From NCBI GenBank assembly GCA_001780825.1, contig MFIX01000069.1, positions 7,219 through 16,082 on the forward strand: DNA of 8,864 nt, in the 5' to 3' direction. Source of the DNA: Candidatus Glassbacteria bacterium RIFCSPLOWO2_12_FULL_58_11. Its GTDB lineage: Bacteria > Gemmatimonadota > Glassbacteria > GWA2-58-10. The notes below the pieces were generated by a model that was not told where the DNA came from, made no database searches, and saw only the letters and a list, made by a program, of their open reading frames with translations. Numbering within the stretch: position 1 is the stretch's first letter; each line of letters starts with the position of its first letter. The translations under genes and the position numbers were made by a program. Below, piece by piece: positions 1-5,671 of the stretch.

Positions 1-750
1 AGCGGCATGTTCGTCTATTCTCTCTGCCGGCTGACCGAGCTGGGAGTTCTGCCCAGTGAGCCCTTCCTGACCGCGGCCCGCAAGGGTTACAATGGCCTGC
101 AACAGCGGGTCAGGCTCGGCGCTTTCGGCTACCCGTACCTCTCCGACGGCTGCCAGGGTACAATGCCCCGGGTCAACCTTCAGCGCTGGATCGAGACCCA
201 CCGCGAGGATAACGGCTACCATGCGGTCGGTCCATTCCTGATGGCCGAGGAGGCCGTCTGGCGGGTCGCTCCGCCGAAAGTGGGAGTGGTCGGCACCCTG
301 CGCCCGGGCCAGAGCAGCCTGGGACAGATCCTGACCTTGGTAGGCACGTCTTTCCACCAGATCCCCAGCCTCTTCAACCCGGTGGAGCTCAGTACTTTCG
401 AGACCATCCACGTCGACAACGGTGCCTTTGACCGCAACGATGCCTACATCCTGGCCTATTCAAAAAAGCTGCTCGAGTATGCCGGCAATGGCGGGGTAGT
501 GATCTATTTCTCCCAGCAGGACCGTCAGGCTCTGCTTAAAGCCCTGCCTCCGGGGCTCAGCTTCAAAGAGGACAGCGACAAGAGCTGCAAGGTGGAGTTC
601 GACGGGAACTGGAAACGGGTGGTGGTGAAAACGAATCTGGGGAACTTCACCTTCTACCGCATAGCCCAGGGAAAGGGCTATATCATGTATTGCGACAACG
701 ACCTGCGCGATTTCCCGAGCGGCGGGAAAAGTCTAGCCCTTGTGCGCTGA
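1..750 (+). CDS. GH88/GH105-like unsaturated glycuronyl hydrolase, C-terminal part (5' end outside window)
   Basis: The reading frame is open from the first base and ends with TGA at 748-750, so the gene starts upstream of the window; the ATG at 7 lies inside the protein. The visible 249 residues fall into two parts. Roughly the first 85 resemble the end of the (alpha/alpha)6 barrel of GH88/GH105 enzymes: a 'MFVYSLCRLTELGVL' helix, 'AARKGYNGL', then 'DNGYHAVGPFLMAEEAVWR', which matches the closing helix of that fold. These enzymes hydrolyse the terminal 4,5-unsaturated uronic acid from oligosaccharides made by polysaccharide lyases. The remaining ~155 residues (from about 'KVGVVGTLRP') alternate strands and helices, with 'LLEYAGNGGVVIYFS' resembling a class-I glutamine-amidotransferase-like fold often appended to carbohydrate enzymes; I cannot name this domain. 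The catalytic Asp residues lie outside the window. Family assignment rests on recalled motifs. The downstream beta-helix genes would fit as lyase partners. Confidence 0.6.
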   Translation, partial: SGMFVYSLCRLTELGVLPSEPFLTAARKGYNGLQQRVRLGAFGYPYLSDGCQGTMPRVNLQRWIETHREDNGYHAVGPFLMAEEAVWRVAPPKVGVVGTLRPGQSSLGQILTLVGTSFHQIPSLFNPVELSTFETIHVDNGAFDRNDAYILAYSKKLLEYAGNGGVVIYFSQQDRQALLKALPPGLSFKEDSDKSCKVEFDGNWKRVVVKTNLGNFTFYRIAQGKGYIMYCDNDLRDFPSGGKSLALVR

Positions 751-778
751 ACCGACTGTAGCCCGGATTATTCATAAG

Positions 779-796
779 CTGCCGCAAAACCGGCAG
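779..796 (+). terminator. Perfect 6-bp hairpin 29 nt after the hydrolase stop; possible transcript end
   Basis: CTGCCG (779-784) pairs perfectly with CGGCAG (791-796) around a CAAAAC loop. The adjacent hairpin at 798-817 extends the structured region. Position just after the stop codon suggests a transcript-end role, but no T-run follows, so it is not a canonical intrinsic terminator. It may simply be the margin of the dispersed repeat. Confidence 0.25.
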
Positions 797-873
797 GGGC
801 GGTCCCCTGTGGCCGTCCGCCGTTCGGGAAATTCCTGATCGCGCCCCAGGCGCACACGGGGGTACGCCGCTGC
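793..873. repeat. Inverted pair of a dispersed hairpin repeat with compensatory stem changes
   Basis: Copy 1 (about 793-817, + strand) folds as GGCGGTC / loop CCCTGT / GGCCGTC at 798-817. Copy 2 (about 849-873) reads on the - strand as GGCGTAC / loop CCCCGT / GTGCGCC, with its hairpin at 849-868. Both have a 7-bp stem with a 6-nt loop and are preceded on their own strand by GCAG and a further base. Aligned over 25 nt the copies match at 18. Stem differences are paired so that base pairing is kept (one G-T pair in copy 1 and one T-G pair in copy 2), while the loop is nearly constant. From memory, similar GGGGCG...CCCCTGTG... palindromes are scattered through intergenic regions of many environmental bacteria; I cannot verify copy number here. 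Confidence 0.6.
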
Positions 874-909
874 ATAAGACGCAAACGGAATTTTTAATTG
901 AAAAGAATT

Positions 910-929
910 CCTCGCAGCTTGCTGCGGGG
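910..929 (+). repeat. REP-like palindrome 1
   Basis: CCTCGCAGC (910-918) pairs with GCTGCGGGG (921-929) across a TT centre, with one T-G pair. It is followed by TGGACAGCTATTC. A short GC palindrome with an asymmetric tail, in the same orientation as the palindrome at 1058-1078, is the form of REP sequences mobilised by REP-associated tyrosine transposases (RAYTs). No such gene is in the window. The REP label is by resemblance only. Confidence 0.5.
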
Positions 930-957
930 TGGACAGCTATTCAGAAAAGGCAAAAGC

Positions 958-1051
958 TTAAATCCCCCCCGCCCCCCTTTGCCAAAGGGGGGGGGTAGAA
1001 GGCGGCTCAAAAGTCCCCCTTTGAAAAACTGGGGGAAACAGGGGGATTTAA
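958..1051. repeat. 94-bp C/G-tract element with perfect 11-bp terminal inverted repeats (MITE-like)
   Basis: The ends are exact inverted repeats: TTAAATCCCCC at 958-968 and GGGGGATTTAA at 1041-1051. Inside, CCCCCCTTT (972-980) pairs with AAAGGGGGG (984-992) over a GCC loop, and a C5 run (1015-1019) can pair with either of two G5 runs (1031-1035 or 1041-1045). There is no coding potential and no obvious flanking target-site duplication. Elements of this AAATCCCCC...CCCCTTTG..AAAGGGGG type are, as I recall, frequent in intergenic regions of unrelated environmental bacteria. As RNA this would be a very strong structure and could limit transcription from either side. Confidence 0.6.
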
Positions 1052-1057
1052 ACAGAC

Positions 1058-1078
1058 ACCTCGGGGCTTACCCGAGGT
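1058..1078 (+). repeat. REP-like palindrome 2
   Basis: ACCTCGGG (1058-1065) pairs perfectly with CCCGAGGT (1071-1078) around a GCTTA loop. It is followed by AGTTCATAGAATT. The CTT in the loop, the CCTCG stem start and the orientation resemble the palindrome at 910-929, and the two flank the 94-bp C/G element. It lies only 39 nt before the start codon of the first beta-helix gene, so it would sit in or near that gene's leader. Confidence 0.5.
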
Positions 1079-1102
1079 AGTTCATAGAATTAAACGGAAT
1101 AA

Positions 1103-1110
1103 GTGAGGGG
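1103..1110 (+). promoter_or_regulatory. Ribosome binding site of first beta-helix gene
   Basis: GTGAGGGG is purine-rich and partly complementary to the 16S 3' end, 6 nt before ATG 1117. It supports that start, which also gives a well-formed signal peptide. Confidence 0.55.
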
Positions 1111-1116
1111 CTGACC

Positions 1117-2640
1117 ATGCTCATAAAAGCCGCTGGAGTCCGCCTGAGCCTTTTCTTATTCTCCATGTTTCTCCTGTGCGCCGCGGCGACTCCGCTGGCC
1201 GCGCGCACGATGTATCTCTCTCCAACGGGTAATGACAGCTCTCCCTGCGCACCCGGAGCGGAGTTCCTCACCCTGCCGGCCGCACTCGGCTGTTTGTCCG
1301 CCGGGGATACGCTGATCGTGCGCAACGGCATCTACTTTGGCGGCCTGATCGTCCAACTCGAGGGCACGCCCGAGGCGCCCATCCTGATCCGCGGCGAAAG
1401 CCTCGAGGCGATTATCGACACCAGCCGCAACGGCCTGGATGCGCTGCGCCTGGACCATTCCTCTTACGTGACTCTCGACCGCCTGACCTTCCGCCACGCC
1501 ACCCGCGCCGGGATCGGGATAATCAACTGCGACCATATCACGGTGACCAACTGCCGCTGCGCCGACAACGGCAAGTGGGGCATACTCACCGGTTTTGCGT
1601 ATGCTGTACATTTCGAGGGCAATGAGTGCTACGGTTCGAAAGACGAGCACGGGATCTATCACAGCAACAGCGGCGACCGCTTCGTGATCCGCGGCAATAT
1701 CCTGCATGACAACGCGGCCAATGGGCTCCACCTCAACGGCGATCCGGAGCTGGTGGCCCCGGGCAGCGACGGGGTGCTGGACTACGGTATTGTCGAGCGG
1801 AACATCATCTACGGCAATGGCCAGCGGGGCGGAGCCGGGATCAACATGACCCACGTGCATGATGTTCTGGTGCGCAATAACCTGATCTACAATAACTACG
1901 CCGGCGGGTTCACGGTCTATCAGGACAACGGCACTTTCGAGCAGGGCTCCAAGCGGGTGGTGATTTTCGGCAACACAGTCTATTTCAGGCAGAACGACCG
2001 GAATGTGGTCAATGTGGCCCAGACCAGCGAAAAGGTCGTGGTCGCCAACAATATTCTAGTGGCTACCGCCAATCATGCGGTGCTGCAGATCGACTCGGAT
2101 TACCTGAGCACGATTGTCAGCGACCACAACCTGTTCTGGGGCACCGGCACCGCCCAGGCCGTGGAGCGCAAGGGCCGCGCGACAACATTTGACAGTTGGC
2201 GCAACGGCGGCAATGACCGCCATACGGTTTTCGCCGACCCGCTGTTCGCCAATATCGATTCGCTGAATTTTCGGCCGGCCGACACCTCCAAAGCCATCGA
2301 TGCCGGGATGCCGGTGGATTCGCTCAAAGCCATCCTGACCGGGCTGGGCGGCTTCGAGTGGATCCTGGCGCAACTCGATTCGCTGCCCTATGAGGATATC
2401 CTGAAAAATTACCGGCCGGCCGGGGCCGCACCGGATATCGGCGCCTATGAAAGCGGAGCCGAGCCTGAGAAATTATATGATTTCAACGGCGACGGACGGT
2501 TCAACCTTATCGATGCCCTGGCGCTAATCCTTCAGAGCCGCCGCGATCCCCAGAACAAGCGGCTCGACATTGACGGCGATGGGTCTTACTCGGCGTCGGA
2601 TGTCCTGCGGCTGCTGCTAATCCTGATCGGAATCGCCTGA
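1117..2640 (+). CDS. Secreted right-handed parallel beta-helix protein with C-terminal dockerin-like domain (paralogue 1)
   Basis: The product has 507 residues. Residues 1-29 look like a signal peptide (K4/R9, a hydrophobic core, probable cleavage after 'PLAA'). The mature start, 'MYLSPTGNDSSPC...GDTLIVRNGIYFGG', is the N-terminal cap typical of PbH1/NosD/pectate-lyase-like beta-helix proteins; C44 and C59 are kept in all three paralogues and may form a disulfide. Residues ~85-350 show short N-rich coils, including E177-H178, 'HGIYHSNSGDR' and 'GAGINMTHVHD'. A closing segment with 'DAGMPVDSL...RPAG...DIGAYE' follows. Residues 454-507 form a dockerin type-I-like pair of calcium loops: D455/N457/D459/N463/D466 and D484/D486/D488/S492/D495. 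Dockerins bind cohesins or act in surface attachment; no cohesin gene is visible. A polysaccharide lyase or other glycan-active role is likely but unproven. The next paralogue starts 24 nt downstream in the same frame. Confidence 0.85.
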   Translation: MLIKAAGVRLSLFLFSMFLLCAAATPLAARTMYLSPTGNDSSPCAPGAEFLTLPAALGCLSAGDTLIVRNGIYFGGLIVQLEGTPEAPILIRGESLEAIIDTSRNGLDALRLDHSSYVTLDRLTFRHATRAGIGIINCDHITVTNCRCADNGKWGILTGFAYAVHFEGNECYGSKDEHGIYHSNSGDRFVIRGNILHDNAANGLHLNGDPELVAPGSDGVLDYGIVERNIIYGNGQRGGAGINMTHVHDVLVRNNLIYNNYAGGFTVYQDNGTFEQGSKRVVIFGNTVYFRQNDRNVVNVAQTSEKVVVANNILVATANHAVLQIDSDYLSTIVSDHNLFWGTGTAQAVERKGRATTFDSWRNGGNDRHTVFADPLFANIDSLNFRPADTSKAIDAGMPVDSLKAILTGLGGFEWILAQLDSLPYEDILKNYRPAGAAPDIGAYESGAEPEKLYDFNGDGRFNLIDALALILQSRRDPQNKRLDIDGDGSYSASDVLRLLLILIGIA

Positions 2641-2664
2641 TTTATCAATTCAACGGTCACCGCC

Positions 2665-4209
2665 ATGAAAAGCAATTCTGCAGATTGCAGATTCCCCGTC
2701 CTGCTCTCCCTGGTCCTTGGCCTGTCTTTTCTTATATATCTCCCCCTGGCTGCCCGCATACTGTACCTCTCGCCGGAGGGGGACGACGACGCTCCCTGCG
2801 CTGCTGGCTCGGTCTTCCGTACTTTGAGCCGGGCGGCTGGGTGCCTCGCTTCCGGAGATACGCTGCTGGTGCGGGAGGGGACCTATGCCGGCGGAGTGTA
2901 CATCCTGGTCAAAGCTACGCCGGAGGCACCCATTCTGATCCGCGGCGAAAGCCTCAGCGCGGTGGTCAGCGGCAGCGGCGCGGAGCTGGATGCGATCCGC
3001 ATCCAGGACGCCTCCTATATCACCCTGGACCGGTTGACCGTGCTCAAAGCCAACCGCGCAGGCTGCGCGGTCCGTTTTTCCAACCATGTAACTATCACGA
3101 ACTGCAATATCGGCGACAACGCAACCTGGGGGATCTTTACCAGCTTCTCCGATGACCTCCGCTTCGAGGGCAACGAGTGCTATGGCTCTCACGAGCAGCA
3201 TGGTATCTATCACAGCAACAGCGGCGACCGTTTTATTATCCGCGGCAACCGGGTGCACGACAACAGCGGCAACGGTATCCATCTCAACGGCGACCCGGAG
3301 ATGGTGCAGCCGGGCAGCGACGGGGTGCTAAACTGGGGAGTGGTGGAGCGGAATATAATCTGGGGCAACGGCCAGAGCGGCGGTGCGGGGATCAACATGA
3401 CCCACGTGCATGACATTCTGGTGCGCAATAACCTGATCTATAAGAATTACGCCGCCGGGATGACCATCTACCAGGACACCGGCACTTTCGAACAGGGCTC
3501 CAAGCGGGTGGCCGTTCTCGGCAACACCGTCTATTTCGCCAAAGGGTACGGCCGGGCCTGTATCAACATCCAGCCCACCACCGAGAAGGTGCTGGTCGCC
3601 GGCAATATCTTTGTCTGCGGAGACAACCAGCGGGGGGCTATCGAGGTTGAATCCGACCATCTCCCTACGATTATCAGCGACCGGAATATCCTCTGGGGCG
3701 CGGACTCGAGCCGGATTATCGAGCGCAAGGATAACCTGTTGAGTATCCAGAGCTGGCGCAGCCTTTCGGGCAATGACCTGCACTCGATCCTGGCCGATCC
3801 CCAATTCGCCGATATCCCCGGGGCGGATTACCGTCTGCGGGACACCTCGCCGGCCGTGGATGCCGCCATGCCGCTCGACTCGGTAAAAGCAGTTCTGGAG
3901 CGCCTGGGCGGCTTCGAGTGGATTCTGGCCAAGCTCGATTCTCTGCCCTATGAGGATTTCCTGCAGCACCGCCGTCCGGCTGGCGGGGGACCGGATATCG
4001 GCGCCTGTGAAAGCGGTACCGAGCCGGAGAAGCTGTACGATTTCAATGGCGATGGCCGGCTGGGCCTCTCCGATGTCCTCTCGCTCATTCTCCTGGCCCG
4101 CCGGGACCCCGCCGCAGGCCGGCTCGATGTGGATGCCGATGGCCGTTACTCGGCAGCGGATGTGCTCCGCCTGCTCTTGATTATCTGTGGAAGAGTTAAA
4201 ATATTATAG
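2665..4209 (+). CDS. Secreted right-handed parallel beta-helix protein with C-terminal dockerin-like domain (paralogue 2)
   Basis: The product has 514 residues and the same architecture as the preceding gene. It has a signal peptide (residues 1-30, core 'VLLSLVLGLSFLIYLPLAA'), the cap 'ILYLSPEGDDDAPC' with the conserved Cys pair, and a beta-helix with H179-G-I-Y182-H183-S-N185-S-G-D188. The closing segment reads 'DAAMPLDSVKAVL...RPAGGGPDIGACE'. Residues 458-514 are a dockerin-like pair of calcium loops (D459/N461/D463/D470 and D488/D490/D492/S496/D499). The linker 'EPEKLYDFNGDGR' is identical to that of paralogue 1. The usual 'DIGAYE' Tyr is Cys here. The start at 2665 has no clear Shine-Dalgarno sequence; only 24 nt separate it from the previous stop, so translational coupling is plausible. 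Function is as for paralogue 1: probably an extracellular glycan-active or glycan-binding protein. Termination is at TAG 4207-4209. Confidence 0.85.
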   Translation: MKSNSADCRFPVLLSLVLGLSFLIYLPLAARILYLSPEGDDDAPCAAGSVFRTLSRAAGCLASGDTLLVREGTYAGGVYILVKATPEAPILIRGESLSAVVSGSGAELDAIRIQDASYITLDRLTVLKANRAGCAVRFSNHVTITNCNIGDNATWGIFTSFSDDLRFEGNECYGSHEQHGIYHSNSGDRFIIRGNRVHDNSGNGIHLNGDPEMVQPGSDGVLNWGVVERNIIWGNGQSGGAGINMTHVHDILVRNNLIYKNYAAGMTIYQDTGTFEQGSKRVAVLGNTVYFAKGYGRACINIQPTTEKVLVAGNIFVCGDNQRGAIEVESDHLPTIISDRNILWGADSSRIIERKDNLLSIQSWRSLSGNDLHSILADPQFADIPGADYRLRDTSPAVDAAMPLDSVKAVLERLGGFEWILAKLDSLPYEDFLQHRRPAGGGPDIGACESGTEPEKLYDFNGDGRLGLSDVLSLILLARRDPAAGRLDVDADGRYSAADVLRLLLIICGRVKIL

Positions 4210-4277
4210 AGTTACTTAGCAAAAGGCTTATTTCAACTAAGGAAACATGGGGCAGGGTGCAATGCCGCCACTTCATG

Positions 4278-4285
4278 AAAGAGGT
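4278..4285 (+). promoter_or_regulatory. Ribosome binding site deciding the start of paralogue 3
   Basis: AAAGAGGT lies 6 nt before ATG 4292. Translation from there gives a conventional signal peptide beginning 'MLLRYFRPLLLTF'. An in-frame ATG at 4247 also has a purine patch upstream (AAGGAAA), but it would add 15 polar and charged residues before the hydrophobic core. I prefer 4292. Confidence 0.5.
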
Positions 4286-4291
4286 CCAGCC

Positions 4292-5629
4292 ATGCTGCTG
4301 AGATATTTTCGCCCTTTACTGCTGACTTTCGCGGCCCAGCTTATATGCGGCGCTCCGCCGCTGCTCTCGCGCACGCTGTACCTGGCCCCCAATGGGGATG
4401 ACCAGGCCCCCTGCGAGAATGGAGCCGTATTTCGCACTCTCAAGAGAGCCGCGAGCTGCCTCGCTCCTGGCGATACTTTGATCATTCGCAAAGGCACTTT
4501 CCAGGGGGGCGTGGAATTCAGGATAAAGGCTTCCGAGACCTCGCCGGTAGTGATCCGCGGGGAAAACCTCGAGTCGGTGATCGAGGGCAGCGGCGAGATG
4601 CCGGACGGGATTCGGATCGAGGGGTCCTCGCATATCCTGATCGACAACCTGTGCGTGCGCGAGGCCGGCCGGGCCGGCTGCGGAGTCCGTCATTCGGACC
4701 ATGTCACGATCACCCGCAGCCTTTTCGCCGACAACGGCCGCTGGGGGATTTTCACCAGCTTTGCCGATGACATCCGCTTCGAGGACAATGAGTGCCGCGG
4801 CTCGAAAATGGAGCACGGGATCTATCACAGCAACAGCGGCGACCGTTTCGTGATCCGTGGCAACCGCGTGCACGACAACCGCGGCAACGGGATCCACATG
4901 AACGGCGACCCGGAGATCAAGGGCGGGGATGGAGTGCTGAACTGGGGCCTGGTGGAGAGGAATATCGTTTATCGCAACGGCCCCGGCGGCGGAGCCGGAA
5001 TCAACATGACCCATGTCCATGATGTCCTGGTGCGCATTAACCTGCTCTACCGCAATGTCGCCGGCGGGATCACGGTTTACCAGGACACCGGCACTTTCGA
5101 GCAGGGCTCCAAGCGCGTGCTTATCATGGGCAACACGGTATATTACGCGCCCGATGAGGGGCGCAGCGGGATTAACGTGCAGACCACCAGCGAAAAAGTC
5201 ATGATCGCGGGCAATATATTTGTCTCCGGCGGCAAGCGGGGCAATATCGAGGTCAATTCCGACCATCTGGCCAGCGTGCTCAGCGACTTCAATATCCTCT
5301 GGGGGGTGGACCCAGAACAGATGTTCGAGCGCAAGGACAGTCTGCTGAGCCTGCAAGCCTGGGGCAGCCTGTCCGGCAACGATACCCATTCGAAACACGC
5401 GGACCCCCGGTTTACCGGCCTGGCCGGGGATGACTATTCTCTGTCCGCCGCCTCGCCGGCCGTGGATGCGGGAATGCCGGAAAAAGAGGTACGGGAGCGG
5501 CTGGAGAAACTCGGCGGCTGCGAGTGGCTGCTCGAGCGCCTGAATGAGCTGCCCGCGGAGGATATCCTGCAAAACGGCCGGCCCCAGGGACATGCCCCGG
5601 ATGCCGGGGCTTTCGAAAGAAACGAATAG
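4292..5629 (+). CDS. Secreted right-handed parallel beta-helix protein without dockerin (paralogue 3)
   Basis: From ATG 4292 the product has 445 residues (460 if ATG 4247 is used). The signal peptide covers about residues 1-26 ('MLLRYFRPLLLTFAAQLICG' then 'APPLLS'). The cap 'TLYLAPNGDDQAPC', the conserved Cys pair and the 'GDTLIIRKGTFQGG' strand follow. The helix carries E174-H175-G-I-Y178-H179-S-N181-S-G-D184, 'GAGINMTHVHDVLVR' and 'YQDTGTFEQGSKRV', matching both upstream paralogues. The closing segment 'DAGMPEKEVRERLEKLGGCEWLL...RPQGHAPDAGAFE' ends five bases before the stop, so the ~55-residue calcium-binding tail of the other two is absent. The gene ends cleanly with no dockerin remnant before the next gene at 5672. 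The product may be freely secreted rather than anchored or complexed. Enzymatic activity is inferred only from the fold. Confidence 0.83.
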   Translation: MLLRYFRPLLLTFAAQLICGAPPLLSRTLYLAPNGDDQAPCENGAVFRTLKRAASCLAPGDTLIIRKGTFQGGVEFRIKASETSPVVIRGENLESVIEGSGEMPDGIRIEGSSHILIDNLCVREAGRAGCGVRHSDHVTITRSLFADNGRWGIFTSFADDIRFEDNECRGSKMEHGIYHSNSGDRFVIRGNRVHDNRGNGIHMNGDPEIKGGDGVLNWGLVERNIVYRNGPGGGAGINMTHVHDVLVRINLLYRNVAGGITVYQDTGTFEQGSKRVLIMGNTVYYAPDEGRSGINVQTTSEKVMIAGNIFVSGGKRGNIEVNSDHLASVLSDFNILWGVDPEQMFERKDSLLSLQAWGSLSGNDTHSKHADPRFTGLAGDDYSLSAASPAVDAGMPEKEVRERLEKLGGCEWLLERLNELPAEDILQNGRPQGHAPDAGAFERNE

Positions 5630-5657
5630 ACACATTACCGGTCCGGGCGCGGTCAGA

Positions 5658-5662
5658 AGAGG
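5658..5662 (+). promoter_or_regulatory. Ribosome binding site supporting a TTG start
   Basis: AGAGG lies 9 nt before TTG 5672. No ATG or GTG occurs in this frame between the preceding in-frame stop (5627-5629) and the first membrane segment; the first in-frame ATG, at 5768, would delete that segment. Confidence 0.45.
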
Positions 5663-5671
5663 CGGGATCGA

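Larger units (their letters stand above)
751..1116. other. Non-coding intergenic region packed with hairpins and dispersed-type repeats
   Basis: This 366-nt stretch separates the hydrolase gene from the beta-helix cluster. I see no credible gene in it: the only open frames run through the C/G tracts and palindromes and have no family resemblance. From left to right it contains a 6-bp perfect hairpin (779-796), two inverted copies of a 7-bp-stem hairpin (798-817 and 849-868), an AT-rich patch (about 880-909), a REP-like palindrome (910-929), a 94-bp element with inverted ends (958-1051), a second REP-like palindrome (1058-1078) and the leader of the next gene. A promoter for the downstream cluster should lie here, but no convincing -35/-10 pair stands out. 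Confidence 0.8.
1654..4845 (+). repeat. Directly repeated gene unit; an identical 26-nt core occurs at 1654-1679, 3205-3230 and 4820-4845
   Basis: The three beta-helix genes are direct repeats at DNA level. The most conserved point is an exact 26-nt stretch at the three positions given, encoding 'IYHSNSGD' plus the next Arg, at spacings of 1551 and 1615 nt. A second near-identical stretch encodes 'GTFEQGSKRV' (about 1930-1959, 3481-3510 and 5089-5118). Synonymous sites here are almost unchanged although other parts of the proteins differ substantially. Strong purifying selection, gene conversion, or both could explain this. Confidence 0.75.

Noticed and set aside
1021..1050. TTGAAA - 18 nt - GATTTA as a possible promoter for the beta-helix cluster
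   Set aside because: Both boxes lie inside the structured C/G element and match the consensus only weakly; nothing else supports it.
898..1080. 60-codon + strand frame in the intergenic region
   Set aside because: It needs a TTG start, runs through the C/G tracts and both REP-like palindromes, and is rich in Pro, Gly and Lys only because of those tracts.
751..1116. CRISPR-like array in the repeat-rich intergenic region
   Set aside because: The repeats are of different kinds, inverted or divergent, and not regularly spaced by unique spacers.
2638..2667. Read-through fusion: paralogues 1 and 2 are in the same frame, separated by one TGA and 8 sense codons; paralogue 3 and the synthase-like gene are likewise separated by one TAG and 14 codons
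   Set aside because: Each downstream gene has its own start with a signal peptide or first membrane helix, and other genes in the window use TGA and TAG as normal stops. Shared frame over such short gaps is expected by chance often enough.
4337..4357. Lipoprotein signal (lipobox) in paralogue 3 around 'QLICG'
   Set aside because: The residue before Cys is Ile rather than Gly, Ala or Ser, so it does not fit a lipobox. An ordinary signal peptide cut near 'LLS' fits better, as in the other paralogues.
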